DNA from: Fidelibacterota bacterium
GTDB taxonomy: Bacteria > Fidelibacterota > Marinisomatia > SCGC-AAA003-L08 > GCA-2689995
Assembly (NCBI GenBank): GCA_014381925.1
Contig: JACNKR010000043.1
Location: 1-56,250 of the forward strand
DNA length: 56,250 nucleotides
Direction of reading: 5' to 3'
The notes under the pieces were generated by a model. That model ran no database searches, was not told the DNA's origin, and saw nothing but the letters and a program-made list of their open reading frames with translations. The translations under genes and the position numbers were made by a program. Below, piece by piece: positions 28,754-40,133 of this stretch. Each line of letters begins with the position of its first letter. Within the stretch, counting starts at the first letter, position 1.

Positions 28754-30550
28754 ATGTTAAAAATAGAAAATAAAAAAATTATAGCTAATCTTGATAATCT
28801 TAATACGCCGGTTTGCAATTATTTTGATATTCGTAAGGATCAAAAGGGGAAAGAATATATGATTTCATTTGTACGAGGTATAGCTGTTTTGCGATTTGTA
28901 CTTATGAATAAAGGAACTGCGTTTACAATTAATGAAAGAAAAAAACTAGGACTACAAGGATTACTACCCTCACGTAATTGTACTGAAGATGAACAAATAA
29001 AAATGATTTACAAAAGATATTCTCAGCAATTAAATAACTTGGCAAAATATCAATATTTAAGAGGCTTACAAGAACGACATGAAATATTATATTATATTTT
29101 AGTTGCACGCTATTTAGAAGAAATGTTACCCATTATTTATACCCCAACTGTAGGCGAAGCTGTAATAAAATTTAGTTCGCTTTATGAAAGTCCTCGTGGA
29201 TTATCTATTTCTTTAGATAGCTTACCAGATATTCCCGAAATGTTAAAAAATTATCCTCTTACAGATGTACGAATGATTGTAGCAACAGATTCATCTGCAA
29301 TACTTGGAATTGGAGACCAAGGTTATGGAGGGTTAGCCATAGCAATTGGTAAATTATCTATTTATACAGTTGGTGGTGGTATAAGTCCATATCATAGTAT
29401 GCCTGCCTGTATTGATGTAGGTACAAATCGTCAGGAATTATTAGATGACCCTGCATATTTAGGAGCAAGACATCCTCGATTAATTGGGAATGATTATTTA
29501 GAATTTTTGGATAAATTTGTTAATGCTGTTACAACAAAGTGGCCTGATGTAATTATTCAGTGGGAAGATTTATCTAAAGAAACTGCATTTATGGTATTAG
29601 ATCGCTATAGAGATAAATTCCCATCTTTTAATGATGATATACAAGGTACTGGTGCGGTAGCATTATCTGGAATTAAAACTGCTTGTCGAATTAAAAAGGA
29701 AAAAATAATAAATCAAAAATTTATTATATTGGGTGCTGGTGCCGGTGGTATTGGCGTTGCATGGGCAATCATTAACGATCTTATTCGTAATGGAATGACA
29801 AAGGTTGAAGCAAAATCTCATGTATTAGTCTTTGATTCTAAAGGATTACTTTTGGATGATTGTAAACACTCTCCCTACAAACAACCTTATACGCAACCTA
29901 AAAGTATAATGAATAAATGGCCTAATTCAGTCAGCCGTAAGGATATTGTTGAAATAATTAAATATGAACAAATAACCGCTATTTTAGGACTTAGTGGCCA
30001 AGCGGGTGTTTTTAATAAACAGGTTGTTGAAGCATTAATGAAAAATACATGTCAACCCATTATTTTTCCATTGTCTAATCCAAATAGTCATAGTGAAGGA
30101 ATTCCTTTAGATATATTAAAATGGTCAAATGGAAAAGCCCTTATTGCAACAGGTAGCCCTTTTAAACCTGTTTCAGTAAATGGAATAAAAATCCAAATTG
30201 GACAAGGTAATAATGCATTTATTTTCCCTGGACTAGGATTGGGAGCAATTTTATGTCATGCAAAAAAAATTAGTAATGCAATGATTCTTAGTGCTGCTGA
30301 TGCTTTAGCAGATTATACAAAAAATAATTTTTCTGATAAAGAATATCTATTTCCACCAATTTCAAAATTACAGGAAGCAAGTATTTATGTTGCTGAAAAT
30401 GTTATTAATACCGCAAATGCAGAAGGACTATCTAGAAAATCATACCCAGAGACAATAAACTTAAAAGAATTAATATACAAGCATATTTGGAAGCCTACTT
30501 ATTTACCAATTGTAACAGAAGAACAATTTAATCAAATTAGAAAGACATAA
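28754..30550 (+). CDS. NAD-type malic enzyme
   Basis: 598 residues. It oxidatively decarboxylates malate to pyruvate. The Tyr region YTPTVGEA, the conserved block ATDSSAILGIGDQGYGGLAIAIGKL, the metal site FNDDIQGTGAV and the Rossmann GAGAGGIGVAW are all present. The length and GLQGLLP start match the large eukaryote/SfcA-type family. It is embedded 9 bases after leuB and 2 before leuA, which is unusual. Pyruvate is the substrate of both acetolactate synthase and citramalate synthase in this operon, so a supply role is likely. The cofactor choice (NAD or NADP) is not certain. Confidence 0.9.
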   Translation: MLKIENKKIIANLDNLNTPVCNYFDIRKDQKGKEYMISFVRGIAVLRFVLMNKGTAFTINERKKLGLQGLLPSRNCTEDEQIKMIYKRYSQQLNNLAKYQYLRGLQERHEILYYILVARYLEEMLPIIYTPTVGEAVIKFSSLYESPRGLSISLDSLPDIPEMLKNYPLTDVRMIVATDSSAILGIGDQGYGGLAIAIGKLSIYTVGGGISPYHSMPACIDVGTNRQELLDDPAYLGARHPRLIGNDYLEFLDKFVNAVTTKWPDVIIQWEDLSKETAFMVLDRYRDKFPSFNDDIQGTGAVALSGIKTACRIKKEKIINQKFIILGAGAGGIGVAWAIINDLIRNGMTKVEAKSHVLVFDSKGLLLDDCKHSPYKQPYTQPKSIMNKWPNSVSRKDIVEIIKYEQITAILGLSGQAGVFNKQVVEALMKNTCQPIIFPLSNPNSHSEGIPLDILKWSNGKALIATGSPFKPVSVNGIKIQIGQGNNAFIFPGLGLGAILCHAKKISNAMILSAADALADYTKNNFSDKEYLFPPISKLQEASIYVAENVINTANAEGLSRKSYPETINLKELIYKHIWKPTYLPIVTEEQFNQIRKT

Positions 30551-30552
30551 TA

Positions 30553-32118
30553 ATGAAAGAAAAAATAATCATTTTTGATACTACTCTACGAGATGGTGAA
30601 CAATCTCCAGGTGCTTCGTTAAATGTAAATGAAAAAGTAGAAATAGCTCACCAACTAGTAAAGCTCAATGTTGATGTAATTGAAGCAGGTTTCCCTATAT
30701 CTTCTATGGCACAATTTGATGCAGTTCAACAAATTTCAAATTCTGTAGATGCAGTAATAACAGGATTAGCGAGAGCAATAGATGCTGATATTAAGTCTGC
30801 TGGTGATGCACTGCAAAATGCAAAAAAAAAGCGTATACATACATTTATTGGAACCTCCGATATTCATATAAATGGAAAATTTGAAGATTTACGATATGGA
30901 CATAATATAAATGAAAAGCGTAAGACTATAATAAAAATGGCTTGTAATGCTGTGAAATATGCAAAAACCTTTACAGATGATATAGAGTTTTCTCCAGAAG
31001 ATGCTGGTCGTACTGATATTGGTTTTTTAGCTGAAATTATTTATGCAGTAATTGAATCGGGAGCAACTACAGTTAATATTCCTGATACTACAGGTTATAC
31101 AATGCCTCACGAATTTGGAATGAAAATTAATGAATTGAAACAAAAAGTGAGTAATATTAACAAAGCCGTTATTAGTGTGCATTGTCATAATGATTTAGGA
31201 TTAGCAGTTGCAAATTCTATGAATGCTATTTCAAATGGAGCAAGGCAAATTGAATGTACAATAAATGGTATTGGAGAGAGGGCAGGAAATGCCTCGCTTG
31301 AAGAAGTTGTTATGGCTCTCAAAGTTCGTTCTGATTATTGGGATTTTTATACAGATATTAAAACAGAAGAAATATATAATTCCAGTTGTCTTGTTTCTAG
31401 ATTTACAGGTATACTGATTCAACCAAACAAGGCAATTGTTGGTGAAAATGCTTTTTCACATGAAGCAGGGATTCATCAGGATGGAATTTTGAAAAATAAA
31501 AATACTTATGAGATAATGGTTCCATCATCTGTTGGAATTACCCAAAATAAAATTGTCTTAGGGAGACATTCAGGGAAACATGGATTATCATCTCGTTTAG
31601 AAACTCTTGGATATTCACCATCAAAAGAGAAACTGAATAATGTTTATCAACGTTTTTTAGAATTAGCTGATAAGAAAAAAGAAGTCTATGATGAAGATTT
31701 ACGAATCCTAATGGGTAAAAAAAGTAATTCTAATGCTGATTATTTTAAATTAGAATATTTACATGTTAATATTGGAACAAGTATTATTCCGACAGCAACT
31801 GTTCGAATAGAGTATGAAAATAAAATAGTGGAAGAATCATCTACTGGAGATGGTCCTGTTTCAGCATGTATTGGAGCAATTAAAAGAAGTATAAATATTA
31901 AAGAATCTTTAACGATGGAGCATTACCAAGTTAGGTCAATTTCAGTAGGGAAAGAAGCACAAGGTGAAGTAATTCTTCGATTAAGATCAAAAAATGGGAG
32001 GTATTCAGGAAGGGGTATTTCAACAGATACAATAGAAGCCAGTGCTATTGCCTATCTTAATGCTTTAAATAAGTTTGTTGCATTAGAAAATAAAGATACT
32101 TCTTTTAAAACGAATTAA
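30553..32118 (+). CDS. leuA: 2-isopropylmalate synthase
   Basis: 521 residues. It condenses 2-oxoisovalerate with acetyl-CoA, the first step of leucine synthesis. The catalytic barrel carries [16 protein letters not shown], the metal histidines in [15 protein letters not shown], and [15 protein letters not shown]. The C-terminal LeuA dimer/regulatory domain (from about 400) is complete, so leucine feedback is expected. It belongs to the same superfamily as cimA four genes on but is clearly distinct in its N-terminal motif. Confidence 0.94.
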   Translation: MKEKIIIFDTTLRDGEQSPGASLNVNEKVEIAHQLVKLNVDVIEAGFPISSMAQFDAVQQISNSVDAVITGLARAIDADIKSAGDALQNAKKKRIHTFIGTSDIHINGKFEDLRYGHNINEKRKTIIKMACNAVKYAKTFTDDIEFSPEDAGRTDIGFLAEIIYAVIESGATTVNIPDTTGYTMPHEFGMKINELKQKVSNINKAVISVHCHNDLGLAVANSMNAISNGARQIECTINGIGERAGNASLEEVVMALKVRSDYWDFYTDIKTEEIYNSSCLVSRFTGILIQPNKAIVGENAFSHEAGIHQDGILKNKNTYEIMVPSSVGITQNKIVLGRHSGKHGLSSRLETLGYSPSKEKLNNVYQRFLELADKKKEVYDEDLRILMGKKSNSNADYFKLEYLHVNIGTSIIPTATVRIEYENKIVEESSTGDGPVSACIGAIKRSINIKESLTMEHYQVRSISVGKEAQGEVILRLRSKNGRYSGRGISTDTIEASAIAYLNALNKFVALENKDTSFKTN

Positions 32119-32129
32119 TAAAAGGAATT

Positions 32130-33539
32130 ATGGCAGGAAAAACATTATATGATAAGCTATGGGACTCTCATCTTATTCATGAAAATTCAGATGGAACAAA
32201 TTTAATTTATATAGATCGTCAACTTATACACGAAGTAACTTCACCACAAGCATTTGAAGGATTACGAATTGCAAATCGTAAAATTTGGAGAAATTCTGCA
32301 AATTTTGCTGTCCCAGATCATAATATACCAACAAAAGATAGATATTTAGGAATAACAGATCCAATTTCAAAATTGCAAGTAGATACATTATCGACTAATT
32401 GTTCTGAATTTAAAATAAAAGAATTTTCTATGAATAATCCATCACAAGGGATTGTCCATATTATTGGTCCAGAGCAAGGATTAACATTACCAGGAATGAC
32501 AATTGTTTGCGGAGATTCTCATACATCTACCCATGGCGCATTGGGTGCACTTGCATTTGGAATAGGTACTTCTGAGGTAGAACATGTACTTGCAACACAA
32601 TGTTTAATTCAAAAAAAATCTAAAAATATGTTGATAAATATTAATGGATTATTGAATTATAATGTTACAGCAAAAGACATAATTTTATATATTATTGGGA
32701 GAATTGGAACTGCTGGAGGGACTGGTTATGCAATTGAATTTAGTGGACAAACCATTCAAAGTCTAAGCATGGAGAGTAGGATGACCATCTGTAATATGAC
32801 CATAGAAATGGGTGCTCGTGTAGGAATGATTGCAGTTGACCAAAATACAATCGAATATTTACAAAATAGAACTTATGCACCATCCGGTTTAAATTGGAAA
32901 AAAGCAGTAACATCTTGGGAAAATTTAAAAAGTGATAAAGATGCAAATTATGATAAAATAATTGAAATTGATTGTTCAAAAATTAATCCAATGGTTACCT
33001 GGGGTACATCTCCTGAGATGGTCACTAATATTAATGGAATAATTCCTTTTCCTAAAAATGAGAAATTGACTAGGTCATTACAAAATGCATTAGATTATAT
33101 GGGATTAAAATCTGGAACTGCAATTAAAGATATAAAATTAGATAAAATATTTATTGGATCATGCACTAATGCTAGAATAGAAGATTTAAGAATTGCATCA
33201 AAAATTGTTAAGGGTAAAAAAATTGCAAAAAATATAAAATTAGCAATGGTTGTTCCTGGTTCTGGTCCTGTTAAAAAACAAGCTGAATTAGAAGGATTGG
33301 ATGATATATTTATTAAAGCTGGATTTGAATGGCGAGACCCAGGATGTTCTATGTGCTTAGCAATGAATGACGATTTTTTAGAAATTGGTGAAAGATGTGC
33401 ATCAACTTCAAATCGTAATTTTGAAGGTCGTCAAGGAAAAGGTGGTCGTACACATCTTGTTAGTCCAATAATGGCAGCATCTGCAGCAATTGAAGGACAT
33501 TTTATAAATGTATCAGAATTAAGGAAAGATAAGCAATGA
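32130..33539 (+). CDS. leuC: 3-isopropylmalate dehydratase, large subunit
   Basis: 469 residues, aconitase family. The three Fe-S cysteines lie in [14 protein letters not shown] and [34 protein letters not shown] is the substrate-binding block. It works with LeuD to isomerise isopropylmalate, and citramalate in the CimA route. AAAGGAATT precedes ATG 32130. It overlaps leuD by 4 bases. Confidence 0.95.
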   Translation: MAGKTLYDKLWDSHLIHENSDGTNLIYIDRQLIHEVTSPQAFEGLRIANRKIWRNSANFAVPDHNIPTKDRYLGITDPISKLQVDTLSTNCSEFKIKEFSMNNPSQGIVHIIGPEQGLTLPGMTIVCGDSHTSTHGALGALAFGIGTSEVEHVLATQCLIQKKSKNMLININGLLNYNVTAKDIILYIIGRIGTAGGTGYAIEFSGQTIQSLSMESRMTICNMTIEMGARVGMIAVDQNTIEYLQNRTYAPSGLNWKKAVTSWENLKSDKDANYDKIIEIDCSKINPMVTWGTSPEMVTNINGIIPFPKNEKLTRSLQNALDYMGLKSGTAIKDIKLDKIFIGSCTNARIEDLRIASKIVKGKKIAKNIKLAMVVPGSGPVKKQAELEGLDDIFIKAGFEWRDPGCSMCLAMNDDFLEIGERCASTSNRNFEGRQGKGGRTHLVSPIMAASAAIEGHFINVSELRKDKQ

Positions 33540-34180
33540 AAAAAATCAAATTATGGGAAGGTATTGTTGCTCCTCTTGATAGACAAAACGTGGACACTGA
33601 TGCAATTATTCCAAAACAATTTTTAAAGTCAATATATAGAACCGGATTAGGGAATTACCTTTTTGATGAGTGGCGATATTTAGATTATGGTGAACTAGGA
33701 CAAGATTGTAGAAAACGCCCTATAAATAAAGAATTTATACTTAATAAAAATAGATTTAAAAATTCAAGTATTCTGCTGTCGAGGTCTAATTTTGGTTGTG
33801 GCTCTAGTAGAGAGCATGCTCCTTGGGCATTAGAAAATTTTGGCTTTAAAGTAATAATTGCTGAGAGTTTTGCAGATATTTTTTATAATAATTGTTTTAA
33901 AAATAGTATTCTTCCAATCACTCTATCATCAGTTATAATAGATAATTTATTTAATCTAACATGGGATAATTGGGGATTTACTTTAAAAATTGATTTGAAA
34001 AATCAAACTATTACAAACCCACTATTGAAAACAATACAATTTGATATTGAAGAATTTAGAAAAATGGCTCTAATTAAAGGTTTAGATGAAATAGGGCAAA
34101 CACTAATTTATTCTGAAGAAATAAAAAAATTTGAAAAAAAACATAAAATTGAAAATCCATGGTTATTTAATATATTATGA
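33536..34180 (+). CDS. leuD: 3-isopropylmalate dehydratase, small subunit
   Basis: 214 residues, somewhat longer than the archaeal-type but normal for the bacterial LeuD swivel domain. Diagnostic segments are [32 protein letters not shown] and the [16 protein letters not shown] loop. It forms the heterodimer with LeuC. ATGA overlaps link it to leuC upstream and to cimA downstream (34177-34180). Confidence 0.95.
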   Translation: MKKIKLWEGIVAPLDRQNVDTDAIIPKQFLKSIYRTGLGNYLFDEWRYLDYGELGQDCRKRPINKEFILNKNRFKNSSILLSRSNFGCGSSREHAPWALENFGFKVIIAESFADIFYNNCFKNSILPITLSSVIIDNLFNLTWDNWGFTLKIDLKNQTITNPLLKTIQFDIEEFRKMALIKGLDEIGQTLIYSEEIKKFEKKHKIENPWLFNIL

Positions 34181-35790
34181 TTAATAATAATTTTGATCAA
34201 TCAATCGAATTATTTGACACTACCTTGCGTGATGGCACTCAGGGTGAAGGTATCAATTTATCTGTAGATGATAAATTACAAATAGCTTCTCGTTTAGATG
34301 AATTTGGGATTAATATAATAGAAGGAGGATGGCCTGGAAGCAATCCTCGAGATATGGAGTTTTTTAAACGAAGTAAATCAGAATTAAAATTGAATCAAGC
34401 GTCGTTATGTGCATTTGGCTCAACAGCAAGATCTCTTTATGCAATTGATTCAGATAAAAACCTAAATGAATTATTAAAATCAGAAACTGAATTTGTATCA
34501 ATATTTGGGAAATGTTGGTCTCTTCATTCACAACAAGGATTAGGATTATCTCCTAATGAAAATGCAGAATTAATTTATCGTTCTATAGAATTTTTAGTTA
34601 AAATGGGTAGAAAAGTTATTTTTGATGCCGAACATTTTTTTGATGGTTTTAATCAATCTACTGAATTTACCGTAAAAATGATAAACTCAGCAGTTGAAGG
34701 TGGCGCTAAAGTAATAGTTTTATGTGATACAAATGGAGGAACACTTCCAGATGATATTGAAAAAGCAACACAATTTATTACAAACAAATTTAATGTAAGA
34801 ATTGGTATTCATGCACATAATGATGGAGGATTAGCAGTTGCCAATACTTTAACTTCGGTTAAAGCGGGAGTTACACATATACAAGGAACAATAAACGGCG
34901 TTGGCGAAAGATGTGGGAATGTAAGTTTGAGTTCAGTGATTCCAAATTTAATACTTAAAATGAAAAGAAAAACAAAACAACCCTTAATACTTAAAAATTT
35001 AACTTCGATTAATAATTATATTTACGAAATTATGAATATTCATCCTGATGATAAAGCTCCATTTGTGGGTAAGTCTGCATTTGCACATAAAGGTGGAATT
35101 CATGTTAGTGCAGTAATAAAAAATCCTGAAATGTATGAACATATTATTCCTTCATTAATTGGAAATAATCAACGAGTATTAGTTTCGGATCTTTCAGGGA
35201 AAAGTAATATTAATTATAAAGCTAAAGAATTGAATATTTCATTAGAAAAAAATACTACTTTAACCCGAAAATTAGTTCAAAAAATAAAACTACTTGAATT
35301 TGAAGGCTTTCAGTTCGAATCAGCAGAAGCATCATTTGAAATAATGTTAAAAGAAGCATTAGGAGAATTTACGCCCTATTTTGAAGTATTAGATTCACGA
35401 ATTACAATAAATTATAACCCAAAAGGTCTTCCTAGAGTAGATGCAATGCTAAAAATTTATGTTAATGGTGAAATTGATCATACAATTGCAGACGGTAACG
35501 GGCCTGTTAATGCTTTAAACTCTGCCTTGAAAAAATCATTACAACGATTTTTCCCTGAATTAGAAAATGTAAAATTAACAGATTATAAAGTTAGAGTACT
35601 CAATGGAATGCAGGGAACAGAATCTAAGGTGAGAGTATTAATTGAAAGTTCTGATGGTGAAAATAGTTGGACCACGGTTGGAGTTTCAGTGAATATAATT
35701 GAGGCGAGTTGGCAAGCATTACGGGATAGTTTTAATTATAAATTATTAAGATCTAAAATTGAAAGAAAAAAATATGTCAAATCATTGTGA
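34177..35790 (+). CDS. cimA: Citramalate synthase
   Basis: 537 residues, LeuA superfamily. The N-terminus [19 protein letters not shown] and the IIEGGWPGSNPRD motif distinguish citramalate synthases from LeuA. HAHNDGGLAVANT supplies metal ligands, and a C-terminal regulatory domain is present. It joins pyruvate and acetyl-CoA to citramalate, which LeuCD and LeuB convert to 2-oxobutyrate for isoleucine without threonine. Location in the operon and absence of a threonine deaminase gene here support that route. Confidence 0.9.
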   Translation: MINNNFDQSIELFDTTLRDGTQGEGINLSVDDKLQIASRLDEFGINIIEGGWPGSNPRDMEFFKRSKSELKLNQASLCAFGSTARSLYAIDSDKNLNELLKSETEFVSIFGKCWSLHSQQGLGLSPNENAELIYRSIEFLVKMGRKVIFDAEHFFDGFNQSTEFTVKMINSAVEGGAKVIVLCDTNGGTLPDDIEKATQFITNKFNVRIGIHAHNDGGLAVANTLTSVKAGVTHIQGTINGVGERCGNVSLSSVIPNLILKMKRKTKQPLILKNLTSINNYIYEIMNIHPDDKAPFVGKSAFAHKGGIHVSAVIKNPEMYEHIIPSLIGNNQRVLVSDLSGKSNINYKAKELNISLEKNTTLTRKLVQKIKLLEFEGFQFESAEASFEIMLKEALGEFTPYFEVLDSRITINYNPKGLPRVDAMLKIYVNGEIDHTIADGNGPVNALNSALKKSLQRFFPELENVKLTDYKVRVLNGMQGTESKVRVLIESSDGENSWTTVGVSVNIIEASWQALRDSFNYKLLRSKIERKKYVKSL

Positions 35791-36691
35791 ATTAATTTGG
35801 GTAAATGGAAAATTTATTCCATTTAAGAATGCAACTACACATGTAATGTCACATACTCTACATTATGGAAGTGGAGTATTTGAAGGAATTAAATGTTATA
35901 AAACGGAATTAGGACCCGCAATTTTTAAATTAGATGAACATATTAATCGTCTTTATTCATCAGCAAATATTTATAAAATAAAAATACCTTTCTATCCTGA
36001 TGAATTAATTCAGGCTTGTATTGACTTAGTAAAAAAAAATAATATTGAAAGCGGTTATATTCGCCCAATAATTTATTTTGGGTATGATAGTTTAGGAGTG
36101 CATCCAAAAAAATGTCCTGTAAATGTCTCCATAGCAATGTTTAATTGGGGTGCATATCTTGGAAAAGATGCGCTAGAAAAAGGTATAAGTGTTACTATTT
36201 CTCCATGGCGAAAATTTCACTCCTCTTCTTTTCCAACTGTTGCAAAAGCTAATGGGCAGTATCTCAATTCACTTTTAGCCGTTCAGGATGCACATGAAAA
36301 GGGATATGATGAAGCATTATTATTAAATCAAGAAGGTACAATTGCAGAAGGTGCTGGTCAAAATATATTTTTAGTAAAAGATAATGAGCTTTTTACTAAT
36401 TCAGAAGATTCTTGTATATTGATGGGATTAACAAGAGATACAATTATTGATTTGGCTAAAGATAATAATATCCCATTAAATATTGGGCGGCTATCTTTGG
36501 GGCAATTATTTAATGCTAATGAAGCCTTTTTTTGTGGGACTGCTAGCGAAATTACCCCAATCTGTAGCGTTGATGGACGGTTAATAGGGTTTGGGAAGCC
36601 TGGAGAAACTACTCGAAAATTACAAAATTTATATTTAGATATTATCCACGGTAAAGAGAAATTATATAATCATTGGTTAACCTATATTTAA
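35774..36691 (+). CDS. ilvE: Branched-chain amino acid aminotransferase
   Basis: 305 residues from ATG 35774 (MSNHCELIWVNGKF), overlapping the cimA end by 17 bases; a TTG five codons earlier is possible. Fold type IV PLP enzyme: HTLHYGSGVFEGIKCY, catalytic Lys about 158 in VAKANGQYLNS, EGAGQNIF and FFCGTASEITP. It performs the last step for Val, Leu and Ile. It is the last gene of the operon; the convergent DUF2797 gene begins its end 13 bases on, and no terminator is visible. Confidence 0.93.
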   Translation: MSNHCELIWVNGKFIPFKNATTHVMSHTLHYGSGVFEGIKCYKTELGPAIFKLDEHINRLYSSANIYKIKIPFYPDELIQACIDLVKKNNIESGYIRPIIYFGYDSLGVHPKKCPVNVSIAMFNWGAYLGKDALEKGISVTISPWRKFHSSSFPTVAKANGQYLNSLLAVQDAHEKGYDEALLLNQEGTIAEGAGQNIFLVKDNELFTNSEDSCILMGLTRDTIIDLAKDNNIPLNIGRLSLGQLFNANEAFFCGTASEITPICSVDGRLIGFGKPGETTRKLQNLYLDIIHGKEKLYNHWLTYI

Positions 36692-36704
36692 AAATAGAAA
36701 TAAA

Positions 36705-37502
36705 CTACGAGTCAATCTCTAATACATAGCCATTATGTTTACGAATATTGAGGACAGTATTATCATCAAAAATGAGATATTGTCCTTTTATTCCCATAAT
36801 TCTGCCTTCAATAATATTATGTTTGTCAAATCCAATACTTTTCACTTTTTGAGGAAATTCCAAAACAGGATAGGATAATTCAATAATTTCTTCATCGATA
36901 GATTCAAATTGCTGTAATTGAGGATTTAGTTTTTCAATAAGTTCTGATTTTTTATCATAGAGATCAATATCTTCTAAAATTTGATTTTTCAACATTCGTT
37001 GCCATGCAGTTCTGTCTGAAATAAATTCCTTCATTGCGACTTCAATTACACCCGCAATATAACGGTTTGGAGTTTCAGCAAATTTAATTGCAAAGCTTGC
37101 ACCTTGATCTATCCATCGTGTTGGAATTTGTGTTGAACGAGTAACCCCAACTTTAATACCACTTGATACGGCTAAATATACAAAATGAGGTTGAAGACAG
37201 TGCTTTTCGGCCCAATCCATATCTCTAGCATTACCGATTTGAGCTTCACATAATTCAGGCCTTAAAATACATTCGGATGTTTCGGGGCTATTAATAAAAC
37301 AGGGGTAACAAAACCCCTGTGCAAATGATTTATTTATTTTTCGCTCACACAGAATACACAAGATTTCTTTTAACCATTTAAATCGAACATATTTTCCAAT
37401 AAATTGATTCATCGGCAGTAAATCTTCACCAATCGGAAGTTCATATTGAATAGGTGAGTGAAGTTCGGTTCTCATTTTTATAATCGGTCCAGTGTGCAAC
37501 AT
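36705..37502 (-). CDS. DUF2797 family protein
   Basis: 265 residues. Two CxxC pairs (CILCERK...CYPC, about 47-69) suggest a zinc ribbon. The core VYLAVSSGIKVGVTR followed by PTRWIDQGA is characteristic of DUF2797; its strand pattern recalls a GIY-YIG-like fold. No biochemical role is established for the family to my knowledge. It is divergent from topA by 84 bases and convergent with ilvE. Confidence 0.8.
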   Translation of the reverse strand: MLHTGPIIKMRTELHSPIQYELPIGEDLLPMNQFIGKYVRFKWLKEILCILCERKINKSFAQGFCYPCFINSPETSECILRPELCEAQIGNARDMDWAEKHCLQPHFVYLAVSSGIKVGVTRSTQIPTRWIDQGASFAIKFAETPNRYIAGVIEVAMKEFISDRTAWQRMLKNQILEDIDLYDKKSELIEKLNPQLQQFESIDEEIIELSYPVLEFPQKVKSIGFDKHNIIEGRIMGIKGQYLIFDDNTVLNIRKHNGYVLEIDS

Positions 37503-37586
37503 ATCTCAAATTATTACACTTATTTACAATAAACCAAAAATCATTTAGGTTTTATTAATGTAGTTTATTATAAATTTTCCCCACTT

Positions 37587-40073
37587 ATGACAAACAAAAA
37601 AACGAAATTAATCATTGTAGAGTCGCCTTCCAAAGCGAGAACATTACGAAAATTCTTAAAAGATGGCTATGAAATAGAAGCATCTGTTGGACATATCCGG
37701 GATTTAGCAAAAAAAGATTTAGGTGTGGATATCGATAATGACTTTAAAGCAAGCTATATTGTTTCCACAGATAAAAAGAAGGTTGTTAAAAATTTAAAAG
37801 ATAAGCTTAAAAATGCCTCTGAACTTTATTTAGCAACTGACCCTGACCGAGAAGGGGAAGCAATATCCTGGCATATAATTGAAGAATTAAAACCAAAAAT
37901 TCCGGTTAAGCGACTTGTATTTCATGAAATAACAAAAACTGCAATTTTAACTGCATTTGACCATACTCGAGATATTGATACTTCGTTAGTCAATGCACAG
38001 GAAGCCCGACGAATTTTAGATAGGTTATTTGGATATTTAGTTTCAAAGAAATTATGGTTAAATGTTAAAGGAAGCCTTTCAGCGGGCAGAGTACAAAGCC
38101 CTGCAGTAAAGTTGGTTGTAGATAAAGAGAAAGAAAGAGCTTTATTTAAGTCTCGTGAGTTTTGGAAAATTAAAGGTGAATTTGATTCAAACAATACTTC
38201 ATTTGAAGCTGATTTAATTCAGGTTGATGAAAAAGGAATTGCCACTGGAAAAGATTTTGAGAAAAGAACGGGCGAATTAAAATCATTAAATAAAATTGCA
38301 TTAGATGAAAAATTGGCAAAATCGCTCGTAGATCAATTTAAAAAAGATAAGTGGGAAGTATCTTCAGTTGAACAAAAACCATTTACTTCAAACCCAATGC
38401 CTCCATTTATTACTTCTACACTTCAACAGGATGGTGTTCGAAAATTAAGAATGAGTTCAAAAAGAGTGATGATGGTTGCTCAGAAATTATACGAGGCAGG
38501 ATTAATCACCTATATGAGAACGGATTCTACTGTACTTTCCGGTGAGGCAATAAAAGCAACACGAAATGAAATAAACAACTTGTATGGTGCAGGCTATTTA
38601 CCTGAAAAACCACGTCAATTTAAAAGCAAAGTTAAAAACGCACAAGAGGCACATGAAGCAATTCGGCCTGCTGGTTCAAAATTTAAAAATCCGAATGATT
38701 TACAAAATCAATTAGAAGCGGATGAATGGAAATTATATGACTTAATTTGGAAACGAACAATGGCAAGTCAAATGATGCCAGCCAAATTATTAAAAACAAC
38801 AGCTAAAATTTCTAATGGAAATGCTATATTTGAGGCAAAAGGGCAAGTTGTTGAATTTCCAGGATATTTTAAAGTATATGTAAAAGGAACTGATGGTGCG
38901 GATGCAGATAATAAAGAAAAGATACTTCCTGAATTAAAATCAGGTCAAAATATTGATGCAAATGATTTTGATGCCATTCAAAGTATTACAAAGGCGACAC
39001 CTCGCTTTACAGAAGCAACTTTAATAAAAGAATTAGAAAATTTAGGAATTGGACGTCCTTCAACTTATGCGGCAATCATGGATAAAATCCAACAACGAGG
39101 TTATGTTCGCCGAGTTAAAGGAGCTATGATACCAACATTTGTGGCTTATGCTGTTATTCAGTTTTTAGAAAAATATTTTGAAGACCTTGTTAATTTGCAA
39201 TTTACTGCTGGATTAGAAGATACACTTGATAGTATCTCACGAGCTGAAAAAGAAGCGATTGCATTTTTAAATCATTTCTATTTTGGAGAAGGAGCACATA
39301 AAGGATTAAATGATTTATTAGAACAGGAATTTGATAAAGATATTTCAAAAACCATTATCCATTATCCAAAAAATGGAATTCCAGAAACTCAAATTAAAGT
39401 AGGACGATATGGAGTTTATATTCAACAAGGTGATAAAAGAGCAACACTACATGAAGATGTTATTCCTGCTGATTTTAAAACAGAACATATAACTGAAATT
39501 TTATCTTTAAAAGAAAAACAACCTGAATCAATGGGTGAATTTAATGGAGAGGAAGTATTTCTAAAACGAGGACGATTTGGACCTTATATTCAAGCGGGTA
39601 AAAAAATGAAATCATTATTACCTGGTATGAATGAAGAGGATGTAACTGAAGAAATTGCAAAAGCAATTATTTCACTTCCTGTTGATTTAGGGAAACATCC
39701 TGAAACAGGAGAGTCCGTAATAAAAGATATTGGACGATATGGCCCCTATGTAAGATCAGGACGAAGTAATGGGTCTATTCCAGCAGAAATTAATTTACTT
39801 GAAGTTAATTTTGAACAAGCAATTTCCTTTTTAAAAGCAAAAGCTTCAGGACCAAAAGTATTAAAAGAATTAGGGAAAGATGCTGATGATAAAGCAATTG
39901 AAGTAAAAGATGGACGATATGGAGCTTATGTGACTAATGGAAAAATTAATGCCACTATTCCAAAAGGAACTGATCCAAATTCGATTACATTGGAACAAGC
40001 TTTAGAAATGATTAAAGTTAAAATTGCTAAAGGGCCTGTAAAGCGAAGAGTTAAACGAAAGAAAAGTAAGTAA
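37587..40073 (+). CDS. topA: DNA topoisomerase I
   Basis: 828 residues, type IA. The TOPRIM domain has IIVESPSKART at the start and YLATDPDREGEA (about 80-91). The active-site Tyr309 is in GLITYMRTDST. Instead of zinc fingers, the C-terminus (from about 590) carries four Toprim_Crpt-type repeats, each with GRYGxY or GRFGPY, and a Lys/Arg-rich tail. It relaxes negative supercoils. Full length for bacteria with this tail type. Confidence 0.95.
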   Translation: MTNKKTKLIIVESPSKARTLRKFLKDGYEIEASVGHIRDLAKKDLGVDIDNDFKASYIVSTDKKKVVKNLKDKLKNASELYLATDPDREGEAISWHIIEELKPKIPVKRLVFHEITKTAILTAFDHTRDIDTSLVNAQEARRILDRLFGYLVSKKLWLNVKGSLSAGRVQSPAVKLVVDKEKERALFKSREFWKIKGEFDSNNTSFEADLIQVDEKGIATGKDFEKRTGELKSLNKIALDEKLAKSLVDQFKKDKWEVSSVEQKPFTSNPMPPFITSTLQQDGVRKLRMSSKRVMMVAQKLYEAGLITYMRTDSTVLSGEAIKATRNEINNLYGAGYLPEKPRQFKSKVKNAQEAHEAIRPAGSKFKNPNDLQNQLEADEWKLYDLIWKRTMASQMMPAKLLKTTAKISNGNAIFEAKGQVVEFPGYFKVYVKGTDGADADNKEKILPELKSGQNIDANDFDAIQSITKATPRFTEATLIKELENLGIGRPSTYAAIMDKIQQRGYVRRVKGAMIPTFVAYAVIQFLEKYFEDLVNLQFTAGLEDTLDSISRAEKEAIAFLNHFYFGEGAHKGLNDLLEQEFDKDISKTIIHYPKNGIPETQIKVGRYGVYIQQGDKRATLHEDVIPADFKTEHITEILSLKEKQPESMGEFNGEEVFLKRGRFGPYIQAGKKMKSLLPGMNEEDVTEEIAKAIISLPVDLGKHPETGESVIKDIGRYGPYVRSGRSNGSIPAEINLLEVNFEQAISFLKAKASGPKVLKELGKDADDKAIEVKDGRYGAYVTNGKINATIPKGTDPNSITLEQALEMIKVKIAKGPVKRRVKRKKSK

Positions 40074-40133
40074 TTATTTTTCAATTCACTCTGTTTTGTA
40101 TTAAATAATTTATTTATAATTTGAAAGAAATTT

